A stretch of DNA of 64,000 nt from SUG1106 sp051883095 (GTDB lineage: Bacteria > Bacillota > Clostridia > Peptostreptococcales > Anaerovoracaceae). Each line of letters begins with the position of its first letter. Position 1 is the first letter of the stretch. The notes beneath the pieces are model-generated. The model was given only the letters and a program-made list of their open reading frames with translations. It was not told the DNA's origin and did no database searches. The DNA lies in assembly GCA_051883095.1 (NCBI GenBank), contig JBJETB010000092.1:43467-107466 (forward strand). Reading direction: 5' to 3'. The position numbers and the translations under genes were made by a program. Positions 18,990 through 28,138 of the stretch are shown in pieces.

Positions 18990-19007
18990 CTTGTGAAAAT
19001 TTTCAAG
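18990..19007. promoter_or_regulatory. Candidate operator between pocR-like gene and mttC
   Basis: An imperfect palindrome centred on GAAAATTTTC (18995-19004), with flanking CTTG and CAAG, lies 37 bases before the regulator start and about 200 bases before mttC. It is AT-rich, so chance is possible. Confidence 0.3.
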
Positions 19008-19204
19008 CACATTATAACATGAAGCTGAAGATAATACAACTTATTGGGAAACAAATTTTAATATCTTGTACAATAAAATTTCCACCTAAAATTTTTTCCA
19101 AAATACCCAAAAAGACATATATACCGGATTGTGCCGTTAAGATTAAAATGAAAGTGTAATATTTCTAATAGAATTTTAAAATTTTTATAACATGGAGGTA
19201 AGTG

Positions 19205-19852
19205 ATGAGTAGAGAAGAGATCATGGAAGCTGCAAAGCAGTCAATCGTGGAAGCTGATGAGGATATGGCCATGGAAGCACTGGCTAATGCAGAAGCTGAA
19301 GGCGTTGACTTGGTTGAACTTCTCAGCCAGGGCTACAGCGCAGGCATGAAGGAGTTAGGAGATCTTTTCGGAATGGGTGAGATTTTCCTTCCTGAACTGA
19401 TTTTCGCAACAGAAGTAATGAAGACAGTAAGTGCCGAGATTGAGAGCAAGATGGACATGTCTGATGTACAGAAAAACGGAACACTGGTTATCGGTACAGT
19501 TGAAGGCGACGTTCATGATATCGGAAAAGGTATCGTTGCATCTCTCGTAAAGACAAACGGAGTTGAAGTAATCGACCTCGGAAGAGAAGTTCCGGCAAAG
19601 AATTTCGTAGACGCTGCTATCGAACACAATGCTGAATTCGTAGGAAGCAGTGCTCTTTTAACCACCACTATGACTGTTCAGAAAGACATTGAAGAAGCAT
19701 TAAAGGAAGCAGGCATCAGAGATAAGGTTAAGACTATGGTCGGCGGTGCTCCTGTTACAAACCGCTGGGCAGAAAAGATCGGTGCAGACGCATATTGCGA
19801 AGATGCATCAGATACAGTTAACTTTATCCTTGACTGGATTGCAAAGATGTAA
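19205..19852 (+). CDS. mttC: Trimethylamine corrinoid protein MttC
   Basis: A 215-residue corrinoid protein that accepts the methyl group from trimethylamine via MttB. Residues 1-85 form the helical cap domain (EEIMEAAKQSIVEADED to PELIFATEVM). The cobalamin-binding Rossmann domain follows, with the lower axial ligand His104 in GDVHDIGK and the GSSALLTTT and VGGAP loops. ATG 19205 is chosen over GTG 19202 because GGAGG is 6 bases before it. It lies 17 bases before mttB, the expected methyl donor, which separates it from the similar protein at 23052. Confidence 0.9.
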   Translation: MSREEIMEAAKQSIVEADEDMAMEALANAEAEGVDLVELLSQGYSAGMKELGDLFGMGEIFLPELIFATEVMKTVSAEIESKMDMSDVQKNGTLVIGTVEGDVHDIGKGIVASLVKTNGVEVIDLGREVPAKNFVDAAIEHNAEFVGSSALLTTTMTVQKDIEEALKEAGIRDKVKTMVGGAPVTNRWAEKIGADAYCEDASDTVNFILDWIAKM

Positions 19853-19869
19853 TCTGTGAGGTAGATGGA

Positions 19870-21360
19870 ATGGCCAAGAAATTTACACATGAAACTGATA
19901 TTACAGGATATTGCGTCCTGAGAAACGAAGACCTGGACGCTATCCATGAGGCCACCATGGATTTAATGGAAGATTACGGATTACAGATTCACGGAAAAGA
20001 GGCTCTGGAAATATACGAAGGTGCAGGCTGTGAAGTTGACTACGAAAATGACAGAGTAAAATTCCCGAGAAATCTGGTAGTAGATTCCATCGAAGCATGT
20101 CCGGCCGAATTTACCCTTTGCGGCAGAGATCCGAAGAACGACGTTGTTGTAGGCGGAAAGAAAGTAGCTTACAAGAACTTCGGTACGGGAGTATTCATTA
20201 TAGACCCGTATACAGGGGAAGTAAGAGAAACCACCAAACAGGACCTGTGCGATGTTGCGCGTTTCTGCGATGCCATGGAAGCTTGTGATGTTTTCTCCAT
20301 AGCAGTTACTGCAGGTGACGTTAATCAGAAGGTAAGAGCTCTGCACGAAGCTGAAGCTGTTTTGAACAACCTGACCAAGAACTTTGCACATGACCTTGAA
20401 GGCGTAAAGAATACCAAGAGATTCATTGATATGGCAGCTGCTATCCAGGGCGGTTATGATAAGCTGAGAGAAAGACCTATCATCACCATGGGAGCCTGCC
20501 CGAACAGCCCGCTGGAGATAAACGAAAATGAAACAAGCATCATCAAGTTATCTGCAGAATACGGACTGCCGATCGATATTCTGTCCATGGGACTCTGCGG
20601 AGGAACCACTCCTGCAACACTGGCAGGCACACTGGTTTGCACCAATGCCGAAATCCTTGGCGGAATAGTGCTGGCACAGCTTGTAAACAAGGGTAACCCT
20701 ATCCTTTACGGCACATCCACTACTATAATGGATATGAAGACAGCGCAGTCACCTGTAGGTGCTCCTGAGCATGCACTTTGCGGAGCAGCTGTAGGACAGA
20801 TCGGACACTACTATGGAATTCCTACTAATGTAGGCGGAACATAGGGGGACAGCAAGTGCTTAGACGAACAGCTGGGTCATGAAAAGACAATGACAAATCT
20901 TTTACCGGCTGTTACAGGAAGCAACGTTATATATGGAATGGGTATGCTTGAAATGGGCATGACAATGAGCTATGAACAGCTTCTTATCGACCAGGAGATC
21001 GTGAAGATGACGAGGAGGATTCTTCAGGGTATCCCTGTAAATAAGGACACTTTAGCTCTCGACGTAATCAAGGCAGTAGGACCTGCCGGCAATTTCCTGT
21101 CACAGAAACATACCATGAAATATATGAGACAGGAGCTTTCCACTACAAACCTGATCAACCGCCGTATGAGAGAGAACTGGGAAAAGAACGGTTCCAAGAG
21201 AATTGAACAGGTTGCAAACGAACAGGCAAGAGACATTCTGGAAAACTACAAAGTTACACCGCTGCCTGATGATGTTAAGAAGAGGATTCATGACATCGTG
21301 GTTGAAGGTGAAGAAGAAGCAGAAGAACTTGCAAAGTTCAAAGCAAAGAAAGAAATCTAA
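19870..21360 (+). CDS. mttB: Trimethylamine methyltransferase MttB with in-frame amber (pyrrolysine) codon
   Basis: A 496-residue protein once the TAG at 20842-20844 is read as pyrrolysine 325; without suppression it would stop after 324 residues. Continuity is shown by the unchanged frame and coding character after the TAG (GDSKCLDEQLG onward) and by homology of both halves to MttB, whose archaeal member is 495 residues with Pyl near 334. Pyl sits in the active-site barrel and activates the amine for methyl transfer to MttC Co(I). No good ribosome binding site starts the 3' half separately. It ends with TAA. Confidence 0.95.
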
Positions 21361-21439
21361 TTCTTTTAGATTCGATATGTTGACAAATTTGCCGACATCA
21401 CTGAGGCAAAAGATATATATTGTTTGAAAGGAGAAAAAA

Positions 21440-22846
21440 ATGAGCGAAGAAAAGAAATTCTTTACTCGTATGGGCGATGGTTCCCCTGTTTATATGACAG
21501 AAGAAGAAATCAGAGCCGATATGAAAGAAGGAATGGATGACGCCGTTTTAAGAGGAAAAATTGATCCTCTTTCGGATGAAGACTTCGAGAAGCTCTACGA
21601 CATTATCACAATGCCGGGAACTGTAGTCGGAGTTGAACCGGGCAAGCAGATCGTTCTTACAAACGACTCAGGCGGATACAAGATTAACGTTAAGAGCCAG
21701 ATTCCTGTACCTAAGGAAACCGAAGTTCTTATCTATGAAAGATGTCTTGGATGCGACTCAGTTGACGTAGGAAACACAGACTACAACTACAAGACAGCAA
21801 AGGGTGTTGCCAAGAGAGAGGCAGGCGCCTTGAAGCAGGCTTTGAATACAAGCACAATGCCGCTGTTCTACGGAGCAATGCCTAACTTAGGCTTCTACAC
21901 CAAACCTGACGGTCCTGTTGACAACTGGGCGGTTCTGCTTCCTGAAGGAAAGATTAAGGAATCCCTGGCAGCACAGGAGGAAGCTGTAGAACATGCAGTA
22001 AAGGATATCGTATATGTTGCAGAACAGATTTATGATGTCGGAGCAGACGGTATCAATCTTGATACTTCCGGAGCTGCCGGAGACGCTGACTTCCTGGCAG
22101 CATTGAAGGCTACCGAAGAAATCAAGAAGAAATTCCCTGATTTAGGCGTTGAAATCGGTATGGCCGGTGAATTCGTACTTGGTATGCATGGCAAACTTAA
22201 ATATGATGGCGTTCGTCTTGCAGGACTTTATCCTCACAAGCAGGTTAAGCTGGCAGAAAAGGCAGGCGCAAGCATCTTCGGTGCAGTTGTCAACACAAAC
22301 TGCAACAAGTCATTCCCATGGAATATTGCCAGAGTATGTACATTCATCAAGGCCTGCACAGATGTAGCAGAAATCCCTGTTCATGCAGACGTAGGCATGG
22401 GTGTTTGCGGAATACCTATGGTTGAGAATATGCCAAGCGATGTTGCCTCAAGAGCAGATAAAGCGCTCGTTGAAATAGGCAAGATCGACGGGTTCTAGGT
22501 AGGCGTAGGTGACCCTGCAGGAGCTGAAGCAACACATGCAATCTGCGCCGGTATGGGCGGCGTTCGTACTGCCGGAGATCTGGTATTACGTATGCAGCTC
22601 GCAAAGAAGATGAAGATCGACGAAGCAAAGGCATATGTAGCTGAAAAGCTCGGAGTAACAGTAGAAGATTTACATGATATTGTTACCATGACTGATAAGA
22701 GAACTGATTTAGGACTTGGCCTTACCCACGTTGAACCTTGCAAGGAAGAAAACAACGGAATGGCTGCTAAGTTCAGAATCGCAGAAGTTCTTGGAATCAA
22801 AATCAATTCTGTAGAAAGATTCAAGGAAAGAGCAGGAATAAAATAA
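21440..22846 (+). CDS. mtbB: Dimethylamine methyltransferase MtbB with in-frame amber (pyrrolysine) codon
   Basis: A 468-residue protein when the TAG at 22496-22498 is read as pyrrolysine 353; unsuppressed it ends at 352. The context KIDGF-Pyl-VGVGDP closely matches archaeal MtbB (Pyl near 356 of 467), whereas monomethylamine methyltransferase MtmB has Pyl near 202, so this is MtbB. Other matching segments are LFYGAMPNLGFY, GADGINLDTSGAAGD and GLYPHKQVKLAEKAGA. It converts dimethylamine to monomethylamine, methylating a corrinoid protein, probably MtbC at 23052. It starts after AAAGGAG and ends TAA. Confidence 0.95.
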
Positions 22847-22902
22847 TCAGCGAGGAGCGGGTTGTTAAACTGTTCAGACCTTAGAAACTGATCTGAGAGT
22901 GA

Positions 22903-22931
22903 AGGGGAAATGTGTTTGATGCATTTCCCCT
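22903..22931 (+). other. Strong hairpin in the mtbB-mtbC intergenic region
   Basis: A perfect ten-base-pair stem, AGGGGAAATG with CATTTCCCCT around a nine-base loop. The T-run follows only after a nine-base gap (TTTTTT near 22941), so it is either a leaky terminator or an mRNA-stabilising or processing stem dividing the operon. Confidence 0.55.
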
Positions 22932-22957
22932 AAATAATAATTTTTTAAAAAATGGAA

Positions 22958-22986
22958 AAGACATTTCCTGTGTAATATGTTACAAT
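22958..22986 (+). promoter_or_regulatory. Possible internal promoter before mtbC
   Basis: AAGACA (22958-22963) and TACAAT (22981-22986) are 17 bases apart, just after the intergenic hairpin. It could give the activation and Pyl genes expression independent of mttCB-mtbB. Confidence 0.4.
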
Positions 22987-23051
22987 AGTAAACAGAGAAA
23001 AAAGGAATGTTTTGACGTTTAATGTCTGACACGCGGAGGAGGTAAAATATC

Positions 23052-23732
23052 TTGGAAAAACAAGAAATTTTCGACAGGGCCAAAAAGTCAATAGTAGACG
23101 CAGATGAGGAAAAGGCATTAGAGTTAATTAGCATTGCTGAAGAACAGGAAGTAGATCTTTTAGATTTGCTGATAAACGGATTCGGAGCAGGAAATGATGA
23201 ACTGGGAGATAACTTCGATAAGGGGGTTATATCGCTTCCTGAGCTTATTTATGCTGCCGAAGTCATGAAGAATGTAACCGGATCGATACTGGAAATACTT
23301 GAAACTGAAGGAAAGGAAAGCGACGATGATTTTCCTTTTATAAACAGGGGTACAGTTGTGCTGGCCACAGTTGCAGGAGATGTACACGACATAGGCAAGG
23401 GAATCGTTGCTTCTACCTTAAGAGCAGCCGGATTTGAAGTGATAGATCTGGGCTGTGAGGTGCCTGTGGAAAAAATCGTTGAAGAGGCGAAGCGTTATAA
23501 TGCCGATATTATCGGGACAAGCGCTCTGCTTACGTCCACTTTGACCGAACAGAAGAAACTTGAGAAACTTCTGGCAGAGAGCGATTTGAAGGCCTCCTTT
23601 ATAACAATGGTAGGGGGAGCTCCATGTACGCCTCGCTGGGCAAAAAAAATAGGCGCTGACGGTTACAGCGAAGATGCAATAGACGCAGTCAAGGTTGCGA
23701 TTTCACTCATAGAGGAAAAGAAAAAAGAATAA
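23052..23732 (+). CDS. mtbC: Dimethylamine corrinoid protein MtbC
   Basis: A 226-residue corrinoid protein with the same layout as MttC: helical cap, then a B12-binding domain with axial His112 in GDVHDIGK and the GTSALLTST and MVGGAP loops. It starts at TTG 23052, 7 bases after GGAGGAGGT; no ATG lies near. It follows mtbB, so I call it the MtbB partner, though exchange with MttC is possible. Residues 86-98 are an acidic linker absent from MttC. It overlaps the next gene by one base (TAATG). Confidence 0.85.
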   Translation: MEKQEIFDRAKKSIVDADEEKALELISIAEEQEVDLLDLLINGFGAGNDELGDNFDKGVISLPELIYAAEVMKNVTGSILEILETEGKESDDDFPFINRGTVVLATVAGDVHDIGKGIVASTLRAAGFEVIDLGCEVPVEKIVEEAKRYNADIIGTSALLTSTLTEQKKLEKLLAESDLKASFITMVGGAPCTPRWAKKIGADGYSEDAIDAVKVAISLIEEKKKE

Positions 23733-24442
23733 TGAGAAAGTGGCAGATAAGATTTGATGAGTCGGAGGCCCATGATAAAGCCGAAGAGCGGTTTATCAGG
23801 TCATGCGGCTTCGACCTGAACAGAGCCAAACATCAGAGAATGTTTGAGATGGGTAAGAAAGTCAGAGAAGACGGAATAGCAGGAATAGATATAAGGGCGA
23901 TAGTGTCTTTTTTCGATGCGGATGTTTTTGAAGATAACAGAATAAAGATAGGCGAAGAATCAATCACCTTTCCCTATTTGACAAGAATATCCCCAAAGTC
24001 CGTATCGGGGATATATTTTTATATTCTGACAGTTGGAGAGTGCCTGTTTTCCAGTGAAGAGAACATAATGGACTTTCTTTATGCCGATATATGGGGAACA
24101 AGCTACGTGGATTCGTCTATGGAACTGCTAAGAGAGAAGATAGTTGAGGATATGAAGAAAAATGTGACCGCAGTTAAAGAACCTTATCTTTCTGAAGAAT
24201 TCGGGCCGGGATATTTCGGCATGGAGGTTGCGGATTCAAAAAAGATTATGCGTGCTTTAAACGGGAATGACATAGGCGTAAAAGTGAAAGACAGCGGTCT
24301 TATAATTCCGCAGAAAAGCTGCGCCGGTTTTTTCTTTGTATGTAACGAACCGGGATTTAAAACGGAGAAAAGCTGCATCAAGTGCAGAGGAAACTCCAAA
24401 GGTTGCGAATTTTGCAAAAAAGCAGAACAGATGGAGGGCTGA
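23732..24442 (+). CDS. MetH-activation-domain-like protein of the corrinoid system
   Basis: A 236-residue protein resembling the C-terminal AdoMet-binding activation domain of B12-dependent methionine synthase. That domain methylates inactive Co(II) cobalamin with AdoMet and reductant. Stand-alone forms often accompany corrinoid methyltransferases in anaerobes. Here the C-terminus has several cysteines (CIKCRGNSKGCEFC) that could bind an Fe-S cluster or zinc. It overlaps mtbC by one base and the activase gene by up to one base, so it is translationally coupled. A role in repairing inactivated corrinoid proteins is inferred from family and position. Confidence 0.75.
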   Translation: MRKWQIRFDESEAHDKAEERFIRSCGFDLNRAKHQRMFEMGKKVREDGIAGIDIRAIVSFFDADVFEDNRIKIGEESITFPYLTRISPKSVSGIYFYILTVGECLFSSEENIMDFLYADIWGTSYVDSSMELLREKIVEDMKKNVTAVKEPYLSEEFGPGYFGMEVADSKKIMRALNGNDIGVKVKDSGLIIPQKSCAGFFFVCNEPGFKTEKSCIKCRGNSKGCEFCKKAEQMEG

Positions 24443-24444
24443 TG

Positions 24445-25998
24445 ATGAAAGTTACTTTTTTGCCTCAAGGCAAGACAGTTGAAATAGAAGCGGGTAAAAC
24501 AATACTCGAAGCTGCTGCTAAAGCAGGTGTGGATATAGATGGAAATTGCGGAGGAAAAGGCACATGCGGCAAGTGCAAAGTCAAAATTGCATCAGAAGGA
24601 TATGTCCTGGCCTGCCTCACACATATAAAAGAAGATACAGTGGTCGAAATACCTGAAACCGAAACTACTGCATCAAGAAAGAAGAAACTGGTGAAGCTGC
24701 CGGATTCGTTTAAGGCAGATAAAGGAGAAAGCGGAACCATCGGAGTGGCAGTGGATATTGGAACCACCACACTGGTTGTAATGTTCTGGGATCTTGAAAC
24801 GGGCAGAATGCTGGACATAGATGCCATGACAAACCCTCAGGGTGTATACGGGGCAGATGTAATATCCAGAATTTCTTTCACCATGGAAAATGAGGACGGC
24901 TGTCAGATTCTTCATGACAAGGTCGTTAATGCTATTAACTCTACGGTGGAAGAGTTCTGCAGCAAAACAGGATCCGATATCATGCAGATAAAGAAATATG
25001 CTGTAGTAGGAAACACTACCATGAGCCATCTCTTCCTCAACGTGGCTCCGGCATCACTGGCTGTAGCACCGTTTGCTCCTGCATTTACCGGCAAGGTTGT
25101 TATGACAGGAGATGAGGCAGGTCTGGCAGGAGATCCGGCGGCACGTGTAGTTGTAGCGCCTAATATAGCCGGACATGTGGGCTCAGACATTACCGCGGGC
25201 ATTATCACCACCGACCTGATGGATATGGATAAGGGACATCTGTTCATAGACATAGGTACAAATGGAGAGATTGTTCTGTCCGGCAAAGGCAGAATCCTGG
25301 CCTGCTCCACTGCCGCAGGACCGGCATTTGAAGGCAATTCGGTAAAATACGGAATGAGAGCTGCAGCAGGTGCCATAGAGCGTGTTGACCTTGAAGAAGA
25401 CGGTGTAAAAATCAGCTCAATAGGTGATTCGGCACCTATAGGAATCTGCGGTTCAGGAATAATAGATGCCGTTGGTGAACTGATCAGAACAGGAGTTGCC
25501 GATAAGTCCGGCAGAATTATAAAGAAGGACAGAGCACGTTCCAAGGGTATAAGCGAGCATGTCCTGGATAATATTGCAGAAAGCGACGGCGGAAACGATT
25601 TTCTTCTCTATGTGGGGAAAAATCCTGAAGAAAACGTCTACATAACTCAGAAGGATGTCAGAGAGATTCAGCTTGCCAAAGCGGCAATCTCAGCAGGCAT
25701 ATCCATTATGATGGAAGAAATAGGAATTGGAATCGATGAAATAGAGAAGGTAAGCATTGCAGGTGCCTTCGGCAACTACATCAGACGTGAAAGCGCTCTG
25801 AACATGGGACTGCTTCCAAGGGTAGATATGGAAAAGATTCAGGCTATAGGCAATTCCGCAGGAATAGGAGCGTCAATGATACTGCTTTCCGAAGAGGCAG
25901 AAGCAGAGGCAGAGAGGGTCTCAAAGACCGTCGAGCACATAGAACTGGCAGAAAAAAAGAATTTCCAGGATGAGTATTTGAAAGGAATGAGATTCTAA
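24445..25998 (+). CDS. Corrinoid activation protein, [2Fe-2S]/ASKHA type (RamA-like function)
   Basis: A 517-residue reductive activase that uses ATP to reduce Co(II) corrinoid protein to the active Co(I) state. Residues 1-75 form a plant-type [2Fe-2S] ferredoxin (GNCGGKGTCGKCKVKI and a later ACLTH Cys). The rest is a DUF4445 ASKHA domain with VAVDIGTTTLVVMF and FIDIGTNGEIVL nucleotide-binding motifs. It differs from archaeal RamA, which carries C-terminal [4Fe-4S] clusters. GGAGGG is 6 bases before ATG 24445; ATG 24442, overlapping the previous stop, is the alternative. It overlaps pylB by one base. Confidence 0.88.
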   Translation: MKVTFLPQGKTVEIEAGKTILEAAAKAGVDIDGNCGGKGTCGKCKVKIASEGYVLACLTHIKEDTVVEIPETETTASRKKKLVKLPDSFKADKGESGTIGVAVDIGTTTLVVMFWDLETGRMLDIDAMTNPQGVYGADVISRISFTMENEDGCQILHDKVVNAINSTVEEFCSKTGSDIMQIKKYAVVGNTTMSHLFLNVAPASLAVAPFAPAFTGKVVMTGDEAGLAGDPAARVVVAPNIAGHVGSDITAGIITTDLMDMDKGHLFIDIGTNGEIVLSGKGRILACSTAAGPAFEGNSVKYGMRAAAGAIERVDLEEDGVKISSIGDSAPIGICGSGIIDAVGELIRTGVADKSGRIIKKDRARSKGISEHVLDNIAESDGGNDFLLYVGKNPEENVYITQKDVREIQLAKAAISAGISIMMEEIGIGIDEIEKVSIAGAFGNYIRRESALNMGLLPRVDMEKIQAIGNSAGIGASMILLSEEAEAEAERVSKTVEHIELAEKKNFQDEYLKGMRF

Positions 25999-26990
25999 TG
26001 ACAGATCAGGAAATAATCCGATTATTGAAAAGTGAAGACGGAGAAGAAATTTCTCATTTATTCTCTGAGGCTAGAAAAATAAGACATGAGATCCAGGGCA
26101 ATAAGATTTTTGCCTATGGCTTCGTGTTCTTTACCACCTACTGCAGAAACAACTGCAATTTCTGCTACTACAGAAGAGAAAACAAGATTGAGCGATATAG
26201 AAAGACAAAAGAAGAAATCCTTGCAACATCAAAGGCACTGATTGATTCCGGCGTCAATCTTATCGACCTTACCATGGGTGAAGATCCTCAATACCACAAA
26301 GAGGGATTTGAACTGGCAGCAGAAGTGATAAGGATAATCAAGAACGAGTACGATACACCTGTCATGATTTCTCCCGGAGTGGTGCCCGACGAAATCGTAG
26401 ATAAGCTGGCTGAGGCGGGAGCAGACTGGTATGCTTTATATCAGGAAACTCATAATCGCCAGCTTTACAAGAACCTGAGAGCAGGACAGGATTACGACAC
26501 AAGGATGAATGCCAAGCTTTATGCTAAGAAAAAAGGCATGAGAATAGAGGAAGGCATTCTGACCGGAGTAGGTGAAAGCCCGGAGGACATTGCAGAATCT
26601 CTGCGCATGATGGGTGAAATCGGAGCAGAGCAGGTCAGAGTCATGAGCTTTGTGCCGCAGCAGGGAAGTCCCATGGAAAACGTGGCTCCGCCTGACAGGA
26701 TGACAGAACTCAAGATTATTGCACTCATGCGTCTGCTTTATCCAAAGGCACTGATACCCGCTTCGCTGGATGTAGACGGTATCCAGGGACTTGAGGACAG
26801 GATAGATGCAGGTGCAAATCTGATCACTTCAATTATACCTCCAAAGTCTGGGTTCATGGGAGTTGCTCATAATGTTCTGGATGTAGATGAAGGGGGAAGA
26901 ACTGTTGAAGAAGCTTCGGCAATCTTAAACAAAATGGGACTTCGTATCGCTACCAAAGACGAATATAAGGAATATCTGGTGAGAAAATGA
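25998..26990 (+). CDS. pylB: Methylornithine synthase PylB (radical SAM)
   Basis: A 330-residue radical SAM mutase that converts L-lysine to (3R)-3-methyl-D-ornithine, the first step of pyrrolysine synthesis. The cluster is bound by Cys49, Cys53 and Cys56 in YCRNNCNFCYY, matching the Cys-x3-Cys-x2-Cys pattern. The TMGEDPQYH and SPGVVPDEIVDKL segments are characteristic. Overall length and motifs resemble biotin synthase-like PylB of methanogens. It is translationally coupled to the activase gene upstream and overlaps pylC by four bases. Confidence 0.95.
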   Translation: MTDQEIIRLLKSEDGEEISHLFSEARKIRHEIQGNKIFAYGFVFFTTYCRNNCNFCYYRRENKIERYRKTKEEILATSKALIDSGVNLIDLTMGEDPQYHKEGFELAAEVIRIIKNEYDTPVMISPGVVPDEIVDKLAEAGADWYALYQETHNRQLYKNLRAGQDYDTRMNAKLYAKKKGMRIEEGILTGVGESPEDIAESLRMMGEIGAEQVRVMSFVPQQGSPMENVAPPDRMTELKIIALMRLLYPKALIPASLDVDGIQGLEDRIDAGANLITSIIPPKSGFMGVAHNVLDVDEGGRTVEEASAILNKMGLRIATKDEYKEYLVRK

Positions 26991-28138
26991 AGATTGCAAT
27001 CGTAGGTGGAAAGCTGCAGGGTACGGAAGCCGTATATCTGGCATCCCTTGCAGGTTATGAAAGCATACTGATAGATGTCGATCCTGAAGTTCAGGCGTCA
27101 GGGTTTTGCGACGAGTTTGTATGCGGAGATATTGTAAAGGAAGAACCTCATGTTATAGAAGCATTAAAAAGGGCAGACTTTGTGCTTCCTGCAAATGAAA
27201 ACATAGAGGTATTAAATGCATTGAATAAAATCGCCGGGAGGGAAAATCTCAAGGTGGCATTTGATTTTGATGCATATCAGATTTCAAGTTCAAAGCTCAT
27301 ATCGGATAGATTGTTCAAAGATAATAATATTCCTGCACCTATATATTATCCGGAGGGAAAACCGCCGTACATTGCCAAACCTTCCGGCGAAAGCGGTTCT
27401 CAGGGTGTAACACTCCTGAAGACGCGGGAGGAGGCGGAAGCATTTCTTGCGTCCTGCGGCAATCCGGGAAGCTGGGTCATTCAGGAGTATGTACAGGGAC
27501 CGTCCTATTCCATCGAGGTAATAGGAAACGGCAGAGAGTACAGAACATATACTGTCACCCAAATTCATATGGATGACAAGTATGACTGCTGCATGGTTAC
27601 AGCACCTTGCGAGATAGGTGAGGAAAAAATAAGAAACTTCAGACAGATTGGAGAAAAGATTGCATCTGTCCTTAAACTCAAAGGCCTGATGGATGTTGAA
27701 GTTATAGATGATGGAGAAAATCTGAAAGTGCTTGAGATTGATGCCAGAATTCCGAGTCAGACACCTATTGCAGTGTATTATTCTTCTGGGGACAATCTGC
27801 TGGAGGAACTGGCGGATGTAACCGTTTACGGCGAATTTAAAAAAGAAAAAAAAGACGAAAAGCATTTTTGTGCTTACGAACACTATGAGATAGAAGGAGA
27901 CCGTCTGCTGAGGGAAGGCGAACATGCACTTACAAAGGCCGGACCTCTTAAAGTCAGCGACGGGTTATTCTCGTCACAGAAGGTGATTTCTGATTTTGAC
28001 CCATCCAGAAATGATTTCAGAGGAGTTTTTATAAACTGGGCAGACAGCTGCGAAGAACTGCAGGAAAAGCGGATGAAAGTAAAGGACGCACTGAAACAAT
28101 TCGAAAATGAATGCAGAACAAAGAGGAGTGAATCTTGA
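26987..28138 (+). CDS. pylC: Methylornithine-lysine ligase PylC (ATP-grasp)
   Basis: A 383-residue ATP-grasp enzyme that ligates 3-methylornithine to the epsilon amine of a second lysine. The N-terminal IVGGKLQGTEAVYLA segment is the dinucleotide-like fold; ATP-grasp motifs include KPSGESGSQGV, VIQEYVQGPSYSIEV and EIDARIPSQTP (metal-binding). It overlaps pylB by four bases (ATGA) and pylSc by three bases or fewer, so translation is coupled. It stops at TGA. Confidence 0.94.
   Translation: MKIAIVGGKLQGTEAVYLASLAGYESILIDVDPEVQASGFCDEFVCGDIVKEEPHVIEALKRADFVLPANENIEVLNALNKIAGRENLKVAFDFDAYQISSSKLISDRLFKDNNIPAPIYYPEGKPPYIAKPSGESGSQGVTLLKTREEAEAFLASCGNPGSWVIQEYVQGPSYSIEVIGNGREYRTYTVTQIHMDDKYDCCMVTAPCEIGEEKIRNFRQIGEKIASVLKLKGLMDVEVIDDGENLKVLEIDARIPSQTPIAVYYSSGDNLLEELADVTVYGEFKKEKKDEKHFCAYEHYEIEGDRLLREGEHALTKAGPLKVSDGLFSSQKVISDFDPSRNDFRGVFINWADSCEELQEKRMKVKDALKQFENECRTKRSES

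Noticed and set aside
20845..20900. PYLIS-like stem-loop needed for Pyl insertion after the mttB amber
   Set aside because: Only weak four-base stems (AGCA/TGCT, CAGC/GCTG) are visible, and pyrrolysine insertion generally works as plain amber suppression.
20890..21360. Separate gene for the 3' half of mttB
   Set aside because: It is in the same frame as the upstream part, has no ribosome binding site of its own and completes MttB; the break is a single TAG read by tRNA-Pyl.
22553..22846. Separate gene for the 3' part of mtbB
   Set aside because: Same reasoning: same frame, no initiation signal, completes MtbB after a single TAG at the conserved Pyl site.
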